Counted from the first letter of the stretch, positions 1 through 9,867 are shown. The stretch is DNA of 64,000 nucleotides from Streptococcus oralis (GCF_019929345.1 NZ_JAHZPJ010000004.1:62001-126000); one strand, 5' to 3'. The notes: generated by a model not told the origin, from the letters alone. Numbers and translations are program-made.

Positions 1-90
1 TAACCCTTTTGACTCAGATACACTTAACAAAAAGTCAACTACTTGCTTACAATCTTATAAAAGTCGAAAGCTACTAGATAACATCAATGC

Positions 91-3000
91 TTAATCATCT
101 TTACGTTTACGATTGATGAGCAATACTCCAAAACCGGCAAAAGTAGAACTTGCTATCAATTCCGTCAGTGAGAAAGGAGAAATACTACCTGTATTTGGTA
201 AGGTCGCTTGTTTAGTCTTATCTCCTGCAGGAGTTGGAACAGCTGGCTTAGCATTTGAAACAAGTTTGCTTTCAGGCTTCTTCTCTAACTGATCCGTTTG
301 TACTTTAGCTGCTGAATCAGCCTCTTGAGTTGGCTTCGCTTCTGGAGTCACTGGTGGAACCGGACTTGGCTGTGGTTGCAGTTGCGGCGCTGGTTCCGAT
401 TGCGCACTAGGAGCTTGCTTGGCTTCAAAGGTCCACTTACCTACGAAGGTCAAACTTGTTCCCTCTTCCACTTTTTCGTAACCAGCGAATTTCCAAGTAC
501 CATTTGCAACAGCAACTTCTACAGGCATCGGTGCTTCTGGAACAAAAGCAATCGCTGCAGAAGAACTTGTAGTATATGTTCCACTTTGTGGAAGTAAGTT
601 CAATACTTCTGCTGGCAAGTTGTTATCTGCTGTCACACTTTCAAAGCTGTAAGTCACTTTATAGGTTTCAGTTACCGGTGCAGGCAAAACATTAACTGGT
701 ACGGAAACTTCAGTAGAAGAACCATCTGGATAATCAACACGAACTGTACCGCTATAAGTACCTGGTTTTGTAGTATCTATTTGACCCACAGGCGTGATAT
801 CAACCACCTTAGTGCCAGCTGGAAGGCTTGACAAGTTCGTCACATTATCGGTCAAGTTTGGTTTGTCTCCAATCTTGATGATTTCTTCCGTTACCTGAGG
901 CATATAAGTTTCAGCATTTGTCGGATTCGCCTTGAATTCCCACTTCCCTACGAAGGCTATATTAGCTTTGTTGATAACAGCGCTAGCTATGTCGTAGCCC
1001 TTGAAGGTCCAGGTACCATTATTCACTTCGTCTGTATAGTTCGTTTTCACTGGTTGTTTAGCTAAAACACTTGTACCATCCATATAAGTAGCAATATCAC
1101 TTGGTGTCCAAACTGCAATGTCTGCGGGGAGAACTTTACCTGCTGTTGCACTCTCGAAACGGTATGTCGCTTGGTACTTATTAGGCGCAAATTCCCACTG
1201 ACCAATAAAAGCAACATCTGCCTTATTAACCACAGCACCAGCTGGAATATACCTCTTGAAGGTCCAGATACCATCGTTCACATCATCTATGTAAGTGGTT
1301 TGGATTGGTTGCTTAGCCAAAACTGCAACACCATTCAGATAGGTCGCACTATCGCTTGGAGTCAAGGATGTGATAGCTGCTGGAAGATTTTTCCCAGCAG
1401 TCGCACTTTCAAATCGGTAACCTGCTTGATACTGGTTTACCTTAAATTCCCATTTGCCTACAAAATTCACATTTGCCTTATTCACGACCGCACTATCTGC
1501 AGCATAGCCCTTGAAGGTCCATACACCGTCATTCACTGTATCTGTATAAGTCGTTTGAACGGGTTGTTTGGCTGAAACTGCTGCGCCATTCACATAAGTT
1601 GTACTATCATTTGGAGATAAGGCCGTGATAGCTGCTGGGAGATCTTTCCCAGCAGTCGCACTTTCGAATCGGTAAGCTACTTGATACTGATTCGCCTTAA
1701 ACTCCCACTTACCAATGAAAGCTAGATCAACCTTTTTCACAGTCTTACTCTTAGCATCGTAACCAACAAAAGTCCAGATACCGTCGTTCACATCATCTGT
1801 GTACGTCGTTGTAGTTAGCTCTTCTGGTAGAACTTTTTGTGTATTGTAGTAAGTTGAGGTGTCTTTTGGTGTTTTCTTCTGGATAAAGTCAGGTAAAGAA
1901 AGGCCAGTCGTCCCACTTTCAAAACGATAGCTTACATGGTGCGGTCTAGGCGTTACTTCCCATATACCAGTATATATCACGCGCTTGCCATCAAAAGTCG
2001 CATTCTTGTGATCATATCCCTTGAAGGTCCATATATAATCTTTTTCAACTTCTTCTACTGATTCTTTAGCCGGTTGTTTGGCTACAATTGTGTCACCAAC
2101 CTTGTAAGAGGCCTCATCTTTCGGAAGCATGTCCAAGATACTTTGTGGCAATGGGACACCTGATTTAGATGATTTGAATACATATTCTGGATTAGGAGTG
2201 GGGGCCCATCTTCCAACAAAAGTCCGTCTTCCTACTCCAATAATGACTTTTTCTTTATCGTATCCTTCGAATTTCCAAGTCACCTTATTTGCTGCATCAA
2301 CATAAGTCGTTTCACTTGGTTGCTCAGCATCTACTTCTGTAAGAAACAGGCCGCCCATCTTATAATCAGTTGGATTTTTCGGAGTCAGCTTAGCGATATA
2401 ATCTGGTAATGCAATATCAGGATTGGTTGACTGGAACTCATAGTCGACACCATTTGGCTCAAAGCTCCACGTTCCAGTGATGGTTTTGACTTTCGTTCCT
2501 GCAATAGCTTTTCCATATTTAGCTGTATCAAAACCATGGAAAGTCCAAGTACCAGTTGGAACACTTACTGTAGTTGTCCCAAGTTGAATCACATCTTTGT
2601 AATCATCCGCTTGAGCTACAAATTCACTAGCAGCTGGAAGCATTGAGCGAATCTTATTGGGCAGAGGATAGATTGGAGTTGAGTTCTTAAATTTGTATTC
2701 TACTCTGTAGGTAGTATCAGTCTGTTTTGCAGAATCCTCAGATAATTTTCCTTTAGAGGAAGTGTCTACAGACTCTGCTTCTTTTGAAGGAATCTTATCC
2801 TTTCCCAAGATGACTTTTGAATTTTTATTACGAAGTCCAGAATTAACGAAGGTCACCAGATTTCGGTAAACTTTATCAATTTCTTCTTGCTTTGTTGCAG
2901 TTTGAAGTAGGCTATCAGCCGCTGTCATCAAATCATTAAGGATTTCTACACTCTCATCTGTTTTCCTTGAAAAATCCTTATTGCGCAACTCTTTGAGATA

Positions 3001-3441
3001 GTTCTCTAAAGCACTCTTCTTCAGACTAACGTTTGCAGAGGGCAGCTGGGCAGCTCCTTCTGTGGATGGCTGAGCCATTTCAGCAGCTGGTTGAGAATTT
3101 CTAAGAGCAGTTGAATCTGTAACTTGACTTGTCTCTGTCACAGTAGGGGTGGCAAACTTTAAGGGAGCTCGATTGTCCTCTTTAGTCTCTGCTGGCACTG
3201 ATGCAGAAGCCTTCGTTGAAGTCGTCTCTTGATTTTCTACTTTTGTTGCTTCAGACGCTCCTTCTGAGGCTTGATTATCTGACTTATTTCCCACTTGTGC
3301 TGTAGATTCGAGCTCATCTGCGTGAACTGTTTGGTCCACTCCAATCGCAGTGGGTGCAAACAAAAATCCAATCGCAAGGGACACAGTAGCTACTGATAAT
3401 TTTCGGATTGAATATTTTATCTTTCTATCCTGAAAAGACAT
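91..3441 (-). CDS. YSIRK/LPXTG surface protein with eight SHIRT-type repeats and a Rib domain
   Basis: Cell-wall-anchored surface protein of 1116 residues. It begins with a YSIRK-type signal peptide (YSIRKLSVATVSLAIGF, residues ~10-26, mature start near HADE) and ends with LPNTG at ~1080, a hydrophobic stretch and an RKRKDD tail, so sortase A should anchor it. Residues ~45-130 are low-complexity Ser/Thr/Glu linker. Residues ~140-210 are a helical FIVAR-like segment. From ~243 to 837 there are seven units of ~84 residues with the recurring pattern FESxTAGKxLP ... TYxxG ... KQP ... GxWTFKGY ... FVGKWEF, which I recognise as SHIRT repeats. A Rib/alpha-like domain follows (~838-922, TKVVDITPVGQIDTTKPGTY), then an eighth SHIRT unit (~927-1005). 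SHIRT units are rod-forming and usually project an N-terminal adhesive domain, so an adhesin or length-variable stalk is inferred. Start supported by AGAAGGAG 8 bp upstream. Confidence 0.9.
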   Translation of the reverse strand: MSFQDRKIKYSIRKLSVATVSLAIGFLFAPTAIGVDQTVHADELESTAQVGNKSDNQASEGASEATKVENQETTSTKASASVPAETKEDNRAPLKFATPTVTETSQVTDSTALRNSQPAAEMAQPSTEGAAQLPSANVSLKKSALENYLKELRNKDFSRKTDESVEILNDLMTAADSLLQTATKQEEIDKVYRNLVTFVNSGLRNKNSKVILGKDKIPSKEAESVDTSSKGKLSEDSAKQTDTTYRVEYKFKNSTPIYPLPNKIRSMLPAASEFVAQADDYKDVIQLGTTTVSVPTGTWTFHGFDTAKYGKAIAGTKVKTITGTWSFEPNGVDYEFQSTNPDIALPDYIAKLTPKNPTDYKMGGLFLTEVDAEQPSETTYVDAANKVTWKFEGYDKEKVIIGVGRRTFVGRWAPTPNPEYVFKSSKSGVPLPQSILDMLPKDEASYKVGDTIVAKQPAKESVEEVEKDYIWTFKGYDHKNATFDGKRVIYTGIWEVTPRPHHVSYRFESGTTGLSLPDFIQKKTPKDTSTYYNTQKVLPEELTTTTYTDDVNDGIWTFVGYDAKSKTVKKVDLAFIGKWEFKANQYQVAYRFESATAGKDLPAAITALSPNDSTTYVNGAAVSAKQPVQTTYTDTVNDGVWTFKGYAADSAVVNKANVNFVGKWEFKVNQYQAGYRFESATAGKNLPAAITSLTPSDSATYLNGVAVLAKQPIQTTYIDDVNDGIWTFKRYIPAGAVVNKADVAFIGQWEFAPNKYQATYRFESATAGKVLPADIAVWTPSDIATYMDGTSVLAKQPVKTNYTDEVNNGTWTFKGYDIASAVINKANIAFVGKWEFKANPTNAETYMPQVTEEIIKIGDKPNLTDNVTNLSSLPAGTKVVDITPVGQIDTTKPGTYSGTVRVDYPDGSSTEVSVPVNVLPAPVTETYKVTYSFESVTADNNLPAEVLNLLPQSGTYTTSSSAAIAFVPEAPMPVEVAVANGTWKFAGYEKVEEGTSLTFVGKWTFEAKQAPSAQSEPAPQLQPQPSPVPPVTPEAKPTQEADSAAKVQTDQLEKKPESKLVSNAKPAVPTPAGDKTKQATLPNTGSISPFSLTELIASSTFAGFGVLLINRKRKDD

Positions 3442-3902
3442 TTCAGTTCTCCTTCTATTTTATACCTTTTATTCTACCACAAACAACTGATATTAGCGAC
3501 TTTTTACTATAGTTCTCCAAGATCTTAGCAGCTAATATTTTTCCATAATATACAAATATTTGAAGAATTTATTCTCTAAAACAACTGAATTAGGAATTTC
3601 GAGTTCTATTAGAAAGATAAAGGCGAGCATGAATTCGATCAAGATTATCACTACCTAATCAGTCAGAATGAAAAATCGTGATATCATCATTATAGACATC
3701 CTGAGAAACAAGTTGACAGGAGCTTCGTCCCCCTTTTGTATGATGCATGTGAAGAAATAGAATCCTAAAAAGCTTTTAAATCTTTCTATTTCTAATCGCC
3801 AAGCTAGAAAGCACTACTGCTATCTGCAAATGAATCACATAGCATATTGAACACTTCACAACTCTGAAAATTTTCAGAAATATATTTTCATTTTTATGCA
3901 TC
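3442..3902. other. Intergenic region without recognisable gene
   Basis: AT-rich spacer between the SHIRT-protein start codon and the terminator of the obg unit. I see no open frame with a ribosome binding site, no tandem repeat and no known element. It presumably holds the promoter of the surface protein at its left end, but no clear -35/-10 pair could be assigned. Confidence 0.5.
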
Positions 3903-3928
3903 AAAAAGAGAGAACAAATTCTATTCTC
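3903..3928 (-). terminator. Probable terminator of the obg unit
   Basis: On the minus strand GAGAA / TTCTC arms (9-nt loop) are followed by TCTTTTTG, 64 bp after the stop of the 57-residue gene. The stem is short, so it is moderately convincing. Confidence 0.5.
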
Positions 3929-3991
3929 CCCTGATGCTAGTTTCTCATTACACCCTATGAATTTTAAAAAACTTATACCAAAATCGATAAA

Positions 3992-4165
3992 TCATTTTTC
4001 TTCTCTATCGGCCTTCTCATTATCTTTTTTTTCTCGTGCCAATCTAAGAGCACGTTTGGGATTGAGACGATTGAACAGTTCTTCTAGTTTCTTTTCATTC
4101 CAAACATCTGCTGCAGAAACAAAATTTCCATCTGCATCTCGGAATGATATCGGTTTATCTCCCAT
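3992..4165 (-). CDS. 57-residue conserved-looking small protein downstream of obg
   Basis: The frame reads MGDKPISFRDADGNFVSAAD ... and ends KADREEK. It is charged, has no signal or membrane segment, and its C-terminal half (NPKRALRLAREKK) is probably a basic helix. The start lies 9 bp after the obg stop. Its ribosome binding site (TAGGAG) overlaps the obg TAG stop, so it is translationally linked to obg. From memory, other streptococci also carry a small hypothetical gene directly after obg. Function unknown. Confidence 0.7.
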   Translation of the reverse strand: MGDKPISFRDADGNFVSAADVWNEKKLEELFNRLNPKRALRLAREKKDNEKADREEK

Positions 4166-4174
4166 ATCAATCTC

Positions 4175-5485
4175 CTAGTCTACAAATTCAAATTCAAATT
4201 TACCAATGCGGACCAAATCGCCATCCTTAGCTCCACGCGCACGAAGGGCTTCGTCAACCCCCATACCACGAAGCTGACGAGCAAACTTCATGACAGACTC
4301 ATCACGGTCAAAGTTGGTCATGTTAAAGAGTTTCATGAGTTTTTCACCAGAAAGTACCCATGTCGCATCGTCATCACGACTAATTTCAAAGGCTTTTTCT
4401 TCCTCATCAAATCCGTAGTAAGCTTCTTCTTCCATATCGGATTCATCATAGATTGGGAATTCTGGAGTCTTATCTAACAATTCAGCTGTAGCGTCCAAAA
4501 GTGTCGCCAACCCTTGTTTGGTCAATCCAGAAATAGGGAAGATAGCTGGAAGTTCCTCAAACTCGTCGTAGTTTGCTGCCAACTTTTCCTTAAAAGTTTT
4601 CAGATTTTCCTGACTTTCAGGCATATCCATCTTGTTGGCTACGATAATCTGCGGACGTTCCATGAGACGAAGGTTGTAGGATTCTAATTCCTTATTGATA
4701 GCAAGGTAATCCTCGTAAGGATCACGTCCTTCGCTAGCAGACATATCGATGACATGGAGGATAACTCGTGTACGTTCGATATGACGGAGAAACTGGGTTC
4801 CAAGACCAACACCTTGACTGGCCCCTTCAATCAAACCTGGAAGGTCTGCTACTGCAAAAGATTCGCCTGACTGCGTACGAACCATACCTAGATTTGGCAC
4901 AATCGTTGTAAAATGATAAGCACCGATTTTTGGTTTCGCTGAAGTGATGACACTAAGCAGAGTTGACTTTCCAACCGATGGGAAACCGACCAAGCCAACA
5001 TCCGCCAAGATTTTCAGTTCTAGTTGCAACTCACGTTCTTGACCTGGTTCTCCATTCTCAGAGATTTCAGGTGCAGGATTTTTGGGAGTCGCAAAACGGA
5101 TGTTTCCTCGGCCACCTCGACCGCCATGAGCCACGATAAATTCTTGACCATGTTCAATCAAGTCTGTAATGACTTTACCTGTCTCTGCATCACGTACAGT
5201 AGTTCCCTGTGGTACGCGAACACGAAGGTCCTCTGCACCACGTCCGTGCATTCCTTTGGTCATCCCTTTTTCACCGGAATCAGCCTTGAAATGACGATTA
5301 TAACGGAAATCCATCAAGGTACGTAAGCCTTCGTCCACAACGAAAACAACGTTACCTCCACGTCCACCATCACCACCCCAAGGACCACCATTAGGGACAT
5401 ATTTTTCACGGCGAAAGGCGACCATGCCATCGCCACCATTACCAGCCTTGACCTTAATCTTGGCTGTATCTAAAAACATACTCAT
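4175..5485 (-). CDS. obg: Obg-family GTPase
   Basis: Essential ribosome-associated GTPase acting in 50S assembly and stress signalling. The 436 residues match the usual length. There is a glycine-rich Obg fold at ~1-158 ([25 protein letters not shown]), a G domain with P-loop GFPSVGKST (~166-174), switch DLPGLIEGA and NKMD, and a C-terminal OCT domain ending EFEFVD. A second ATG lies two codons in (MFLDTAK), and either could be used. A hairpin terminator separates it from the upstream DUF4044 gene, and a 57-residue gene follows immediately. Confidence 0.97.
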   Translation of the reverse strand: MSMFLDTAKIKVKAGNGGDGMVAFRREKYVPNGGPWGGDGGRGGNVVFVVDEGLRTLMDFRYNRHFKADSGEKGMTKGMHGRGAEDLRVRVPQGTTVRDAETGKVITDLIEHGQEFIVAHGGRGGRGNIRFATPKNPAPEISENGEPGQERELQLELKILADVGLVGFPSVGKSTLLSVITSAKPKIGAYHFTTIVPNLGMVRTQSGESFAVADLPGLIEGASQGVGLGTQFLRHIERTRVILHVIDMSASEGRDPYEDYLAINKELESYNLRLMERPQIIVANKMDMPESQENLKTFKEKLAANYDEFEELPAIFPISGLTKQGLATLLDATAELLDKTPEFPIYDESDMEEEAYYGFDEEEKAFEISRDDDATWVLSGEKLMKLFNMTNFDRDESVMKFARQLRGMGVDEALRARGAKDGDLVRIGKFEFEFVD

Positions 5486-5501
5486 ATTTTCTTCTCGCTT
5501 T

Positions 5502-5522
5502 AAAAAGGCTGGGAAATCCCAG
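5502..5522 (-). terminator. Hairpin terminator between DUF4044 gene and obg
   Basis: On the minus strand CTGGG-ATTT-CCCAG followed by CCTTTTT lies 16 bp upstream of the obg start. It probably attenuates readthrough from the upstream unit into obg. Confidence 0.65.
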
Positions 5523-5553
5523 TCACTAAATAATCCTGATTTATCATCAAGCT

Positions 5554-5688
5554 TTATAGATTACTCAACGCACCTATTGCTGTTGCAAAAATACCAAGTA
5601 AACTTGCAAGTAACATAACAATAACAATTAATAATGTTAATTTTTCAAACAATGTTTTTTTACGTTTTCTATCGTCTCCGAAAGCCAT
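5554..5688 (-). CDS. DUF4044-type single-span membrane peptide (44 residues)
   Basis: Short frame starting [16 protein letters not shown] and continuing into one hydrophobic helix (~18-40, [16 protein letters not shown]). The start has a strong AAAGGAGAGG ribosome binding site 5 bp upstream. The basic N-terminus plus one membrane span matches the DUF4044 family of streptococcal small membrane proteins. It lies between the PspC gene and the terminator before obg. Function unknown. Confidence 0.8.
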   Translation of the reverse strand: MAFGDDRKRKKTLFEKLTLLIVIVMLLASLLGIFATAIGALSNL

Positions 5689-5718
5689 AGCCTCTCCTTT
5701 AAACCTTATATTTCTAAT

Positions 5719-5910
5719 TTAATATTCTGTCGAAACTGGAGCAATTGCCCATAAAATAATATATGCTACGACCCCTGCCCCATAACAAAAGGCAAGAACA
5801 CCCCAAATCACACGAACAATTGTAGGATCAATATCGAAATAGTGAGCTACTCCTGCGCAAACACCACCAATTTTTTGATCTCTTCCACTTCTCATAAATT
5901 TTTTCGCCAT
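5719..5910 (-). CDS. PspC-domain small membrane protein
   Basis: Protein of 63 residues that is essentially one PspC domain. It has a basic N-terminus (KKFMRSGRDQKIGGVCAGVAHYF), the family motif DPTIVRVIW, and a hydrophobic span (~35-58). PspC proteins are envelope-stress-associated membrane proteins. This stand-alone short form is common in Firmicutes. It lies 22 bp downstream of the glycosyltransferase gene and probably belongs to the same transcript. Confidence 0.88.
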   Translation of the reverse strand: MAKKFMRSGRDQKIGGVCAGVAHYFDIDPTIVRVIWGVLAFCYGAGVVAYIILWAIAPVSTEY

Positions 5911-5932
5911 CTTTTATTCTCCTATATTTTTA

Positions 5933-7249
5933 CTAATCTCTCCAGTAATCCCGGATGCTAGACAACTGCTTTTTAGAAGCCTTTAGTATTCGTTTAGACT
6001 CCTTAACTGGAGCCGACACAGCCTGCTGGGGTAGATAAAGAACTGTCTTCAGAAATCGCTGTGTCATAGGTTCGTCGCCACGTAGTTCCTGCTCAAATTT
6101 ATTTGAAATCATCGCATCGAGATAAAACTCATGAACTCGCTTCCCAAAGTTCTCAGCCGAAATCTCATACAACTTATCCGCCAATTTTTGTTCAGACATA
6201 TCAGGAGTAGCTATCAAGGCTTCGAGGATAGCGCCTGCAAGCTCTCGTTCTCCATAATAAAGTGTTCCAAACATTTTTTCATTGATCAGATTTTCAAGAT
6301 AGGGGTTGCCATGAGCGATGACAGGCGTTCCACTGGCTAGACTTTCTAGATAGGTTAAACCCTGGGTTTCACTCGTAGAGGCAGAAATAAAGAAATCAGC
6401 CGCTTTATAGTATAAGGCTGTCTCGCTTGGAGCAATCATACCTGTAAAAATCACATGTTTTTGCAGGTTTAATTTTACTGCTTGCTCCTTCAGACTGTCC
6501 AGATAAGGACCATCTCCAGCAACAACCAACTTCACCTTGTCTTCTTCTTTCAATACCCCAGCAAAGGCGTTTAGGACCGCTTGGATATTCTTCTCAAAGG
6601 AGATACGAGAAAGGCTCAGCAGCATTTTCTCGTCTTCCTGAATGCCTAACTTCGAACGAAGCTCTTGTAAGTTTTCCTCTTTGATCTCAGGTCGTTCAAA
6701 CTTAGCTAGCTCAATTCCAGTTGGGATGACACGCTTTTCAACCTTGACTTTGTATTTAGATAAAAGGTCACGAACAATCTCACTAGGGCAAATCACGCCA
6801 TCTACATCATGAAGGAAGCCACGCACCAAATATTTTACCATACTCGGACGAATTAGCATGCCTTTAGCAATGTAATGCACATAGTCTTCGTACTGGGTAT
6901 GGTAGGTATGAATAACTGGAATTTTTAATTCTCTCGCAATCCAAATCCCTAACAAACCAAGTGAAAATTCTGTCTGGGTATGAATGATGTCAAGTTGATA
7001 CTGCTTGGCAATTTCAAGCGCCTTTGTAAAACCTCGGTAGGCAAATCGTCGATCCTTAAATGCAAAGAAAGGAACACTCGGAATTCGGATAATTTGCCAA
7101 TCCTCGTATCGGTTCACATCTTTATCGGTCGTTGTAAAGATAAAAACTGCATGCCCTTGCTTCTCAAGCTCAGTTTTCAATGTTCGAATACTAGTCGCGA
7201 CCCCGGAAACCTGAGGGAAATAGGTATCTGTAAATAAACCAATTCGCAT
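5933..7249 (-). CDS. GT4 glycosyltransferase, probable alpha-monoglucosyl-diacylglycerol synthase
   Basis: Glycosyltransferase with a GT-B fold (438 residues). The N-terminal nucleotide-fold starts MRIGLFTDTYFPQVSGVA, and the C-terminal donor site contains SRISFEKN and the E-x7-E region STSETQGLTYLESLASGTPVI. The C-terminal tail is basic and probably membrane-associating. In pneumococcus the gene pair here makes the two membrane glycolipids: this partner adds glucose to diacylglycerol, and CpoA adds galactose. I assign the first step to this gene by its place directly after cpoA (8-bp gap) and its length. The substrate is inference from the family. Confidence 0.85.
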   Translation of the reverse strand: MRIGLFTDTYFPQVSGVATSIRTLKTELEKQGHAVFIFTTTDKDVNRYEDWQIIRIPSVPFFAFKDRRFAYRGFTKALEIAKQYQLDIIHTQTEFSLGLLGIWIARELKIPVIHTYHTQYEDYVHYIAKGMLIRPSMVKYLVRGFLHDVDGVICPSEIVRDLLSKYKVKVEKRVIPTGIELAKFERPEIKEENLQELRSKLGIQEDEKMLLSLSRISFEKNIQAVLNAFAGVLKEEDKVKLVVAGDGPYLDSLKEQAVKLNLQKHVIFTGMIAPSETALYYKAADFFISASTSETQGLTYLESLASGTPVIAHGNPYLENLINEKMFGTLYYGERELAGAILEALIATPDMSEQKLADKLYEISAENFGKRVHEFYLDAMISNKFEQELRGDEPMTQRFLKTVLYLPQQAVSAPVKESKRILKASKKQLSSIRDYWRD

Positions 7250-7257
7250 AAATTACC

Positions 7258-8301
7258 TCACTTTTTGCCCAAAGCAGCCTGTTCTCGATAGAATTTTAGC
7301 CAGATTTCCAACAAATGCTCCTCAGAGTACTCTTTGGAAATCTCACGAGCTTTTTCTTTCAAGTCTTTTAAAGCTTCAGGGGCATTCTTGTATTCTAGGA
7401 TTGCTTCTCTCATCTCGGAAACATCACTTGTTGCACGATAATTCCCTTCAAGGATGACCTTGTATAGATCTAAATCCCTCAACATAATCGGTGCTTCACA
7501 GCTAGCTGCCTCTAAGATAGTCATAGGGAATAATTCATTGTAACTTGGTAGCAAGAACAAATCTGCTAAAGCATAGAACTCACGCATCCGCTCTGGCGGA
7601 ACAATACCTGGGAAAATAAGATTTTTGGGTGGATTGTCCATAATCTTCTTATAGCGTTCATAACCATCTGTCATCCCACCAAATGAAAAACCACCAGCCC
7701 AGATAAAGGTAATTTCTGGCAATTCCTCAGCAAGACGGATAAAATCATCAATTCCTTTTCGTTTCTGAACCTGACCCGCACCGATTACGACAAACTGACC
7801 TTCCGCTAAATCCATTTCCTTCCGGAGTTGTGCAACTTGTTCAGCTGGTAATGGATGCCATTTTTCTTTATTTACAAAGTTTGGAATATAAGTTACTTTT
7901 TCACGCGGAATACCAGCAGCTACCAAATCCTCGATAAACATGGGATTGACCACGACCAAGTGTTCCATTCGGTTATAAAAAGAAAACACATAGCGTTTGA
8001 TAATTCCCTTTAAGAAAAATGGAATTTTCAAGCTTCCCTCAAGCGTATCAGGCAAGAAATGCACATAGCCAATTTTTCTCCCAGAGCGTTTCTTTTGGAA
8101 AGTAGATAAATAATAAGGGAAATCAATGGTATGAAAGTGGGTTACATCCGCTTCTACAGGAAGATTCTCTGTAACAATCAACTGGTCTTTGGCATCTCGA
8201 TGTAGAAGGCGTACCAACTCACGGTAGGCTCCTGATACTCCCTGACCAGCCACTTTTTCACTTGAACTTAGCATATTGACACGCAATTTTTCGTTTTCCA
8301 T
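7258..8301 (-). CDS. cpoA: Glycolipid galactosyltransferase CpoA
   Basis: GT4-family transferase of 347 residues from ATG 8301. CpoA adds galactose to monoglucosyl-diacylglycerol, and pneumococcal cpoA mutations alter beta-lactam tolerance and membrane lipids. Visible motifs are a glycine-rich N-terminus (SSSEKVAGQGVSGAYRELV), VGAGQVQKRKG-like donor loop, and the EX7E-type SYNELFPMTILEAASCEAP. An ATG three codons upstream (8310) is also in frame. However, it forms part of the TATAAT hexamer, so transcription would start at about 8301 and give an almost leaderless message beginning MENEKLRVN. The gene overlaps no neighbour and is 8 bp from the next transferase. Confidence 0.92.
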   Translation of the reverse strand: MENEKLRVNMLSSSEKVAGQGVSGAYRELVRLLHRDAKDQLIVTENLPVEADVTHFHTIDFPYYLSTFQKKRSGRKIGYVHFLPDTLEGSLKIPFFLKGIIKRYVFSFYNRMEHLVVVNPMFIEDLVAAGIPREKVTYIPNFVNKEKWHPLPAEQVAQLRKEMDLAEGQFVVIGAGQVQKRKGIDDFIRLAEELPEITFIWAGGFSFGGMTDGYERYKKIMDNPPKNLIFPGIVPPERMREFYALADLFLLPSYNELFPMTILEAASCEAPIMLRDLDLYKVILEGNYRATSDVSEMREAILEYKNAPEALKDLKEKAREISKEYSEEHLLEIWLKFYREQAALGKK

Positions 8302-8308
8302 ACCATTC

Positions 8309-8314
8309 ATTATA
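8309..8314 (-). promoter_or_regulatory. Extended -10 promoter overlapping the cpoA start region
   Basis: On the minus strand TGGTATAATG: an extended -10 (TGN-TATAAT) whose final T begins an ATG. A start site ~7 nt further on falls on the ATG at 8301. No clear -35 and no good Shine-Dalgarno are visible. Confidence 0.6.
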
Positions 8315-8413
8315 CCATTTTATTTCCAGAAAATCAGCAAAAGAAAGAAGAGACCAGAGGAAAAAGAGGAATTTACCCTATTTTCCAATCGTCTCTCTCA
8401 TTTTTCTTAGTCT

Positions 8414-8743
8414 TTATTTAATTCCTAGCGCGATACGTGCATAGCGACTCATTTTTTCAACAGTCCAAGCTGGATACCAGACCAATTTGACCTCGGTATT
8501 AGTTACCTCAGGCACATCTGTCATCGCATCGTGTATCTGGTCTGTCAAAAGGTCAGCCAGTGGGCAGCCCATAGTTGTCAAGGTCATATCAATTTCAGTG
8601 TGACCTGTTTCACCATCAAAACGAATTTCATAAATCAAACCTAGGTTGACAATATCAATCCCCAACTCAGGGTCGATGACTTCTTCCAAAGCATTTAAAA
8701 TGCGTGTTTTGATCGTTTCAATTTGCTCTTCTGTATAAGCCAT
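8414..8743 (-). CDS. DUF59/MIP18-family (SufT/PaaD-like) protein
   Basis: Protein of 109 residues with the DUF59 hallmarks: EVIDPELGIDIVNLGLIY near the N-terminus, TLTTMGCPLAD around the conserved Cys, and WTVEKMS near the end. The family assists Fe-S cluster assembly, and stand-alone short forms in Firmicutes are usually assigned to SufT-like maturation. A GTG 12 nt upstream is in frame, but the ATG at 8743 is spaced correctly from TGAGGA, so I choose it. It lies just downstream of rpoD and is probably cotranscribed with dnaG-rpoD. Confidence 0.85.
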   Translation of the reverse strand: MAYTEEQIETIKTRILNALEEVIDPELGIDIVNLGLIYEIRFDGETGHTEIDMTLTTMGCPLADLLTDQIHDAMTDVPEVTNTEVKLVWYPAWTVEKMSRYARIALGIK

Positions 8744-8757
8744 GTTATTCCTCACTC

Positions 8758-9867
8758 CTAGTCTTCAATAAAATCACGAAGCGGTTTGCTGCGACTTGGT
8801 TGACGCAATTTTCTCAAAGCCTTGGCCTCGATCTGACGGATACGCTCACGAGTCACGTTAAAGACTTTCCCAACATCTTCAAGAGTACGCATTTTCCCAT
8901 CATCTAGTCCGAAACGCAAGCGCAAGACGTTTTCTTCACGGTCTGTAAGAGTATCCAAGACTTCATCCAACTGCTCACGCAAAACGATACGAGTTGTATA
9001 GTCTACTGGATTTTCAATCACTTCGTCTTCGATAAAGTCCCCAAGATGGCTATCGTCCTCTTCACCAATCGGTGTTTCAAGCGAGACTGGCTCTTGGGCA
9101 ATCTTCAAGATTTCGCGTACCTTATCAGGTGTCATATCCATTCGCTCAGCGATTTGTTCAGGTGTCGGATCTTGTCCCAATTCTTGAAGGAGATTACGCT
9201 GTTCTCGGACAAGCTTGTTAATCGTTTCTACCATGTGGACAGGGATACGAATGGTACGGGCCTGGTCAGCGATGGCACGGGTAATCGCCTGACGAATCCA
9301 CCAAGTTGCGTAAGTAGAAAACTTAAATCCTTTTGAATAGTCAAACTTGTCCACTGCCTTCATCAAGCCCATGTTTCCTTCTTGGATCAAGTCAAGAAAT
9401 TGCATGCCACGCCCTACGTAGCGCTTAGCGATTGAAACCACCAAACGAAGGTTGGCTTCGGCAAGACGTTGTTTGGCTTCGATATCACCTGCCTCAACAG
9501 CTAGGGCCAATTCTTTTTCCTCTTCGTTGGTCAAAAGAGGAACAACCCCGATTTCCTTCAAATACATACGGACAGGGTCATTAACCTTGGCAGAAGTTGA
9601 GCCAATCAAGTCCTCATCACTGAGTTCTGGTTCTTCTTCTGCACTAAGAACACGCGCACTTGGATTTCCTTCGTTATCTGTGATAGAAATTCCAGCATCC
9701 TGAATCCGTTGCAAAAGGTCTTCAATGCCATCTGCATCCAGGGTAAAAGGAATAACTAGACTTGAATTGATTTCGTCGTCTGTTGCTGTTCCTGTTTTTT
9801 TGTGGTTACGGATAAAGTCTGCCACTTGCACATCAAATGTAGTTACTTCTTTTTGTTTTGTTGTCAT
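8758..9867 (-). CDS. rpoD: Primary sigma factor RpoD (SigA)
   Basis: Housekeeping sigma-70 of RNA polymerase, 369 residues. Region 1.1 is at the N-terminus; region 1.2 begins near [12 protein letters not shown] (~97). Region 2 includes [19 protein letters not shown] and the -10-reading segment [12 protein letters not shown]. Region 3 contains [14 protein letters not shown]. Region 4 ends with the -35-binding helix [18 protein letters not shown]. The gene starts 3 bp after dnaG, the classic dnaG-rpoD macromolecular synthesis arrangement. Confidence 0.98.
   Translation of the reverse strand: MTTKQKEVTTFDVQVADFIRNHKKTGTATDDEINSSLVIPFTLDADGIEDLLQRIQDAGISITDNEGNPSARVLSAEEEPELSDEDLIGSTSAKVNDPVRMYLKEIGVVPLLTNEEEKELALAVEAGDIEAKQRLAEANLRLVVSIAKRYVGRGMQFLDLIQEGNMGLMKAVDKFDYSKGFKFSTYATWWIRQAITRAIADQARTIRIPVHMVETINKLVREQRNLLQELGQDPTPEQIAERMDMTPDKVREILKIAQEPVSLETPIGEEDDSHLGDFIEDEVIENPVDYTTRIVLREQLDEVLDTLTDREENVLRLRFGLDDGKMRTLEDVGKVFNVTRERIRQIEAKALRKLRQPSRSKPLRDFIED

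Noticed and set aside
8330..8400. Terminator between the DUF59 gene and cpoA
   Set aside because: AGAGAC/GTCTCT arms are ~40 nt apart and no proper T run follows the stem; not convincing.
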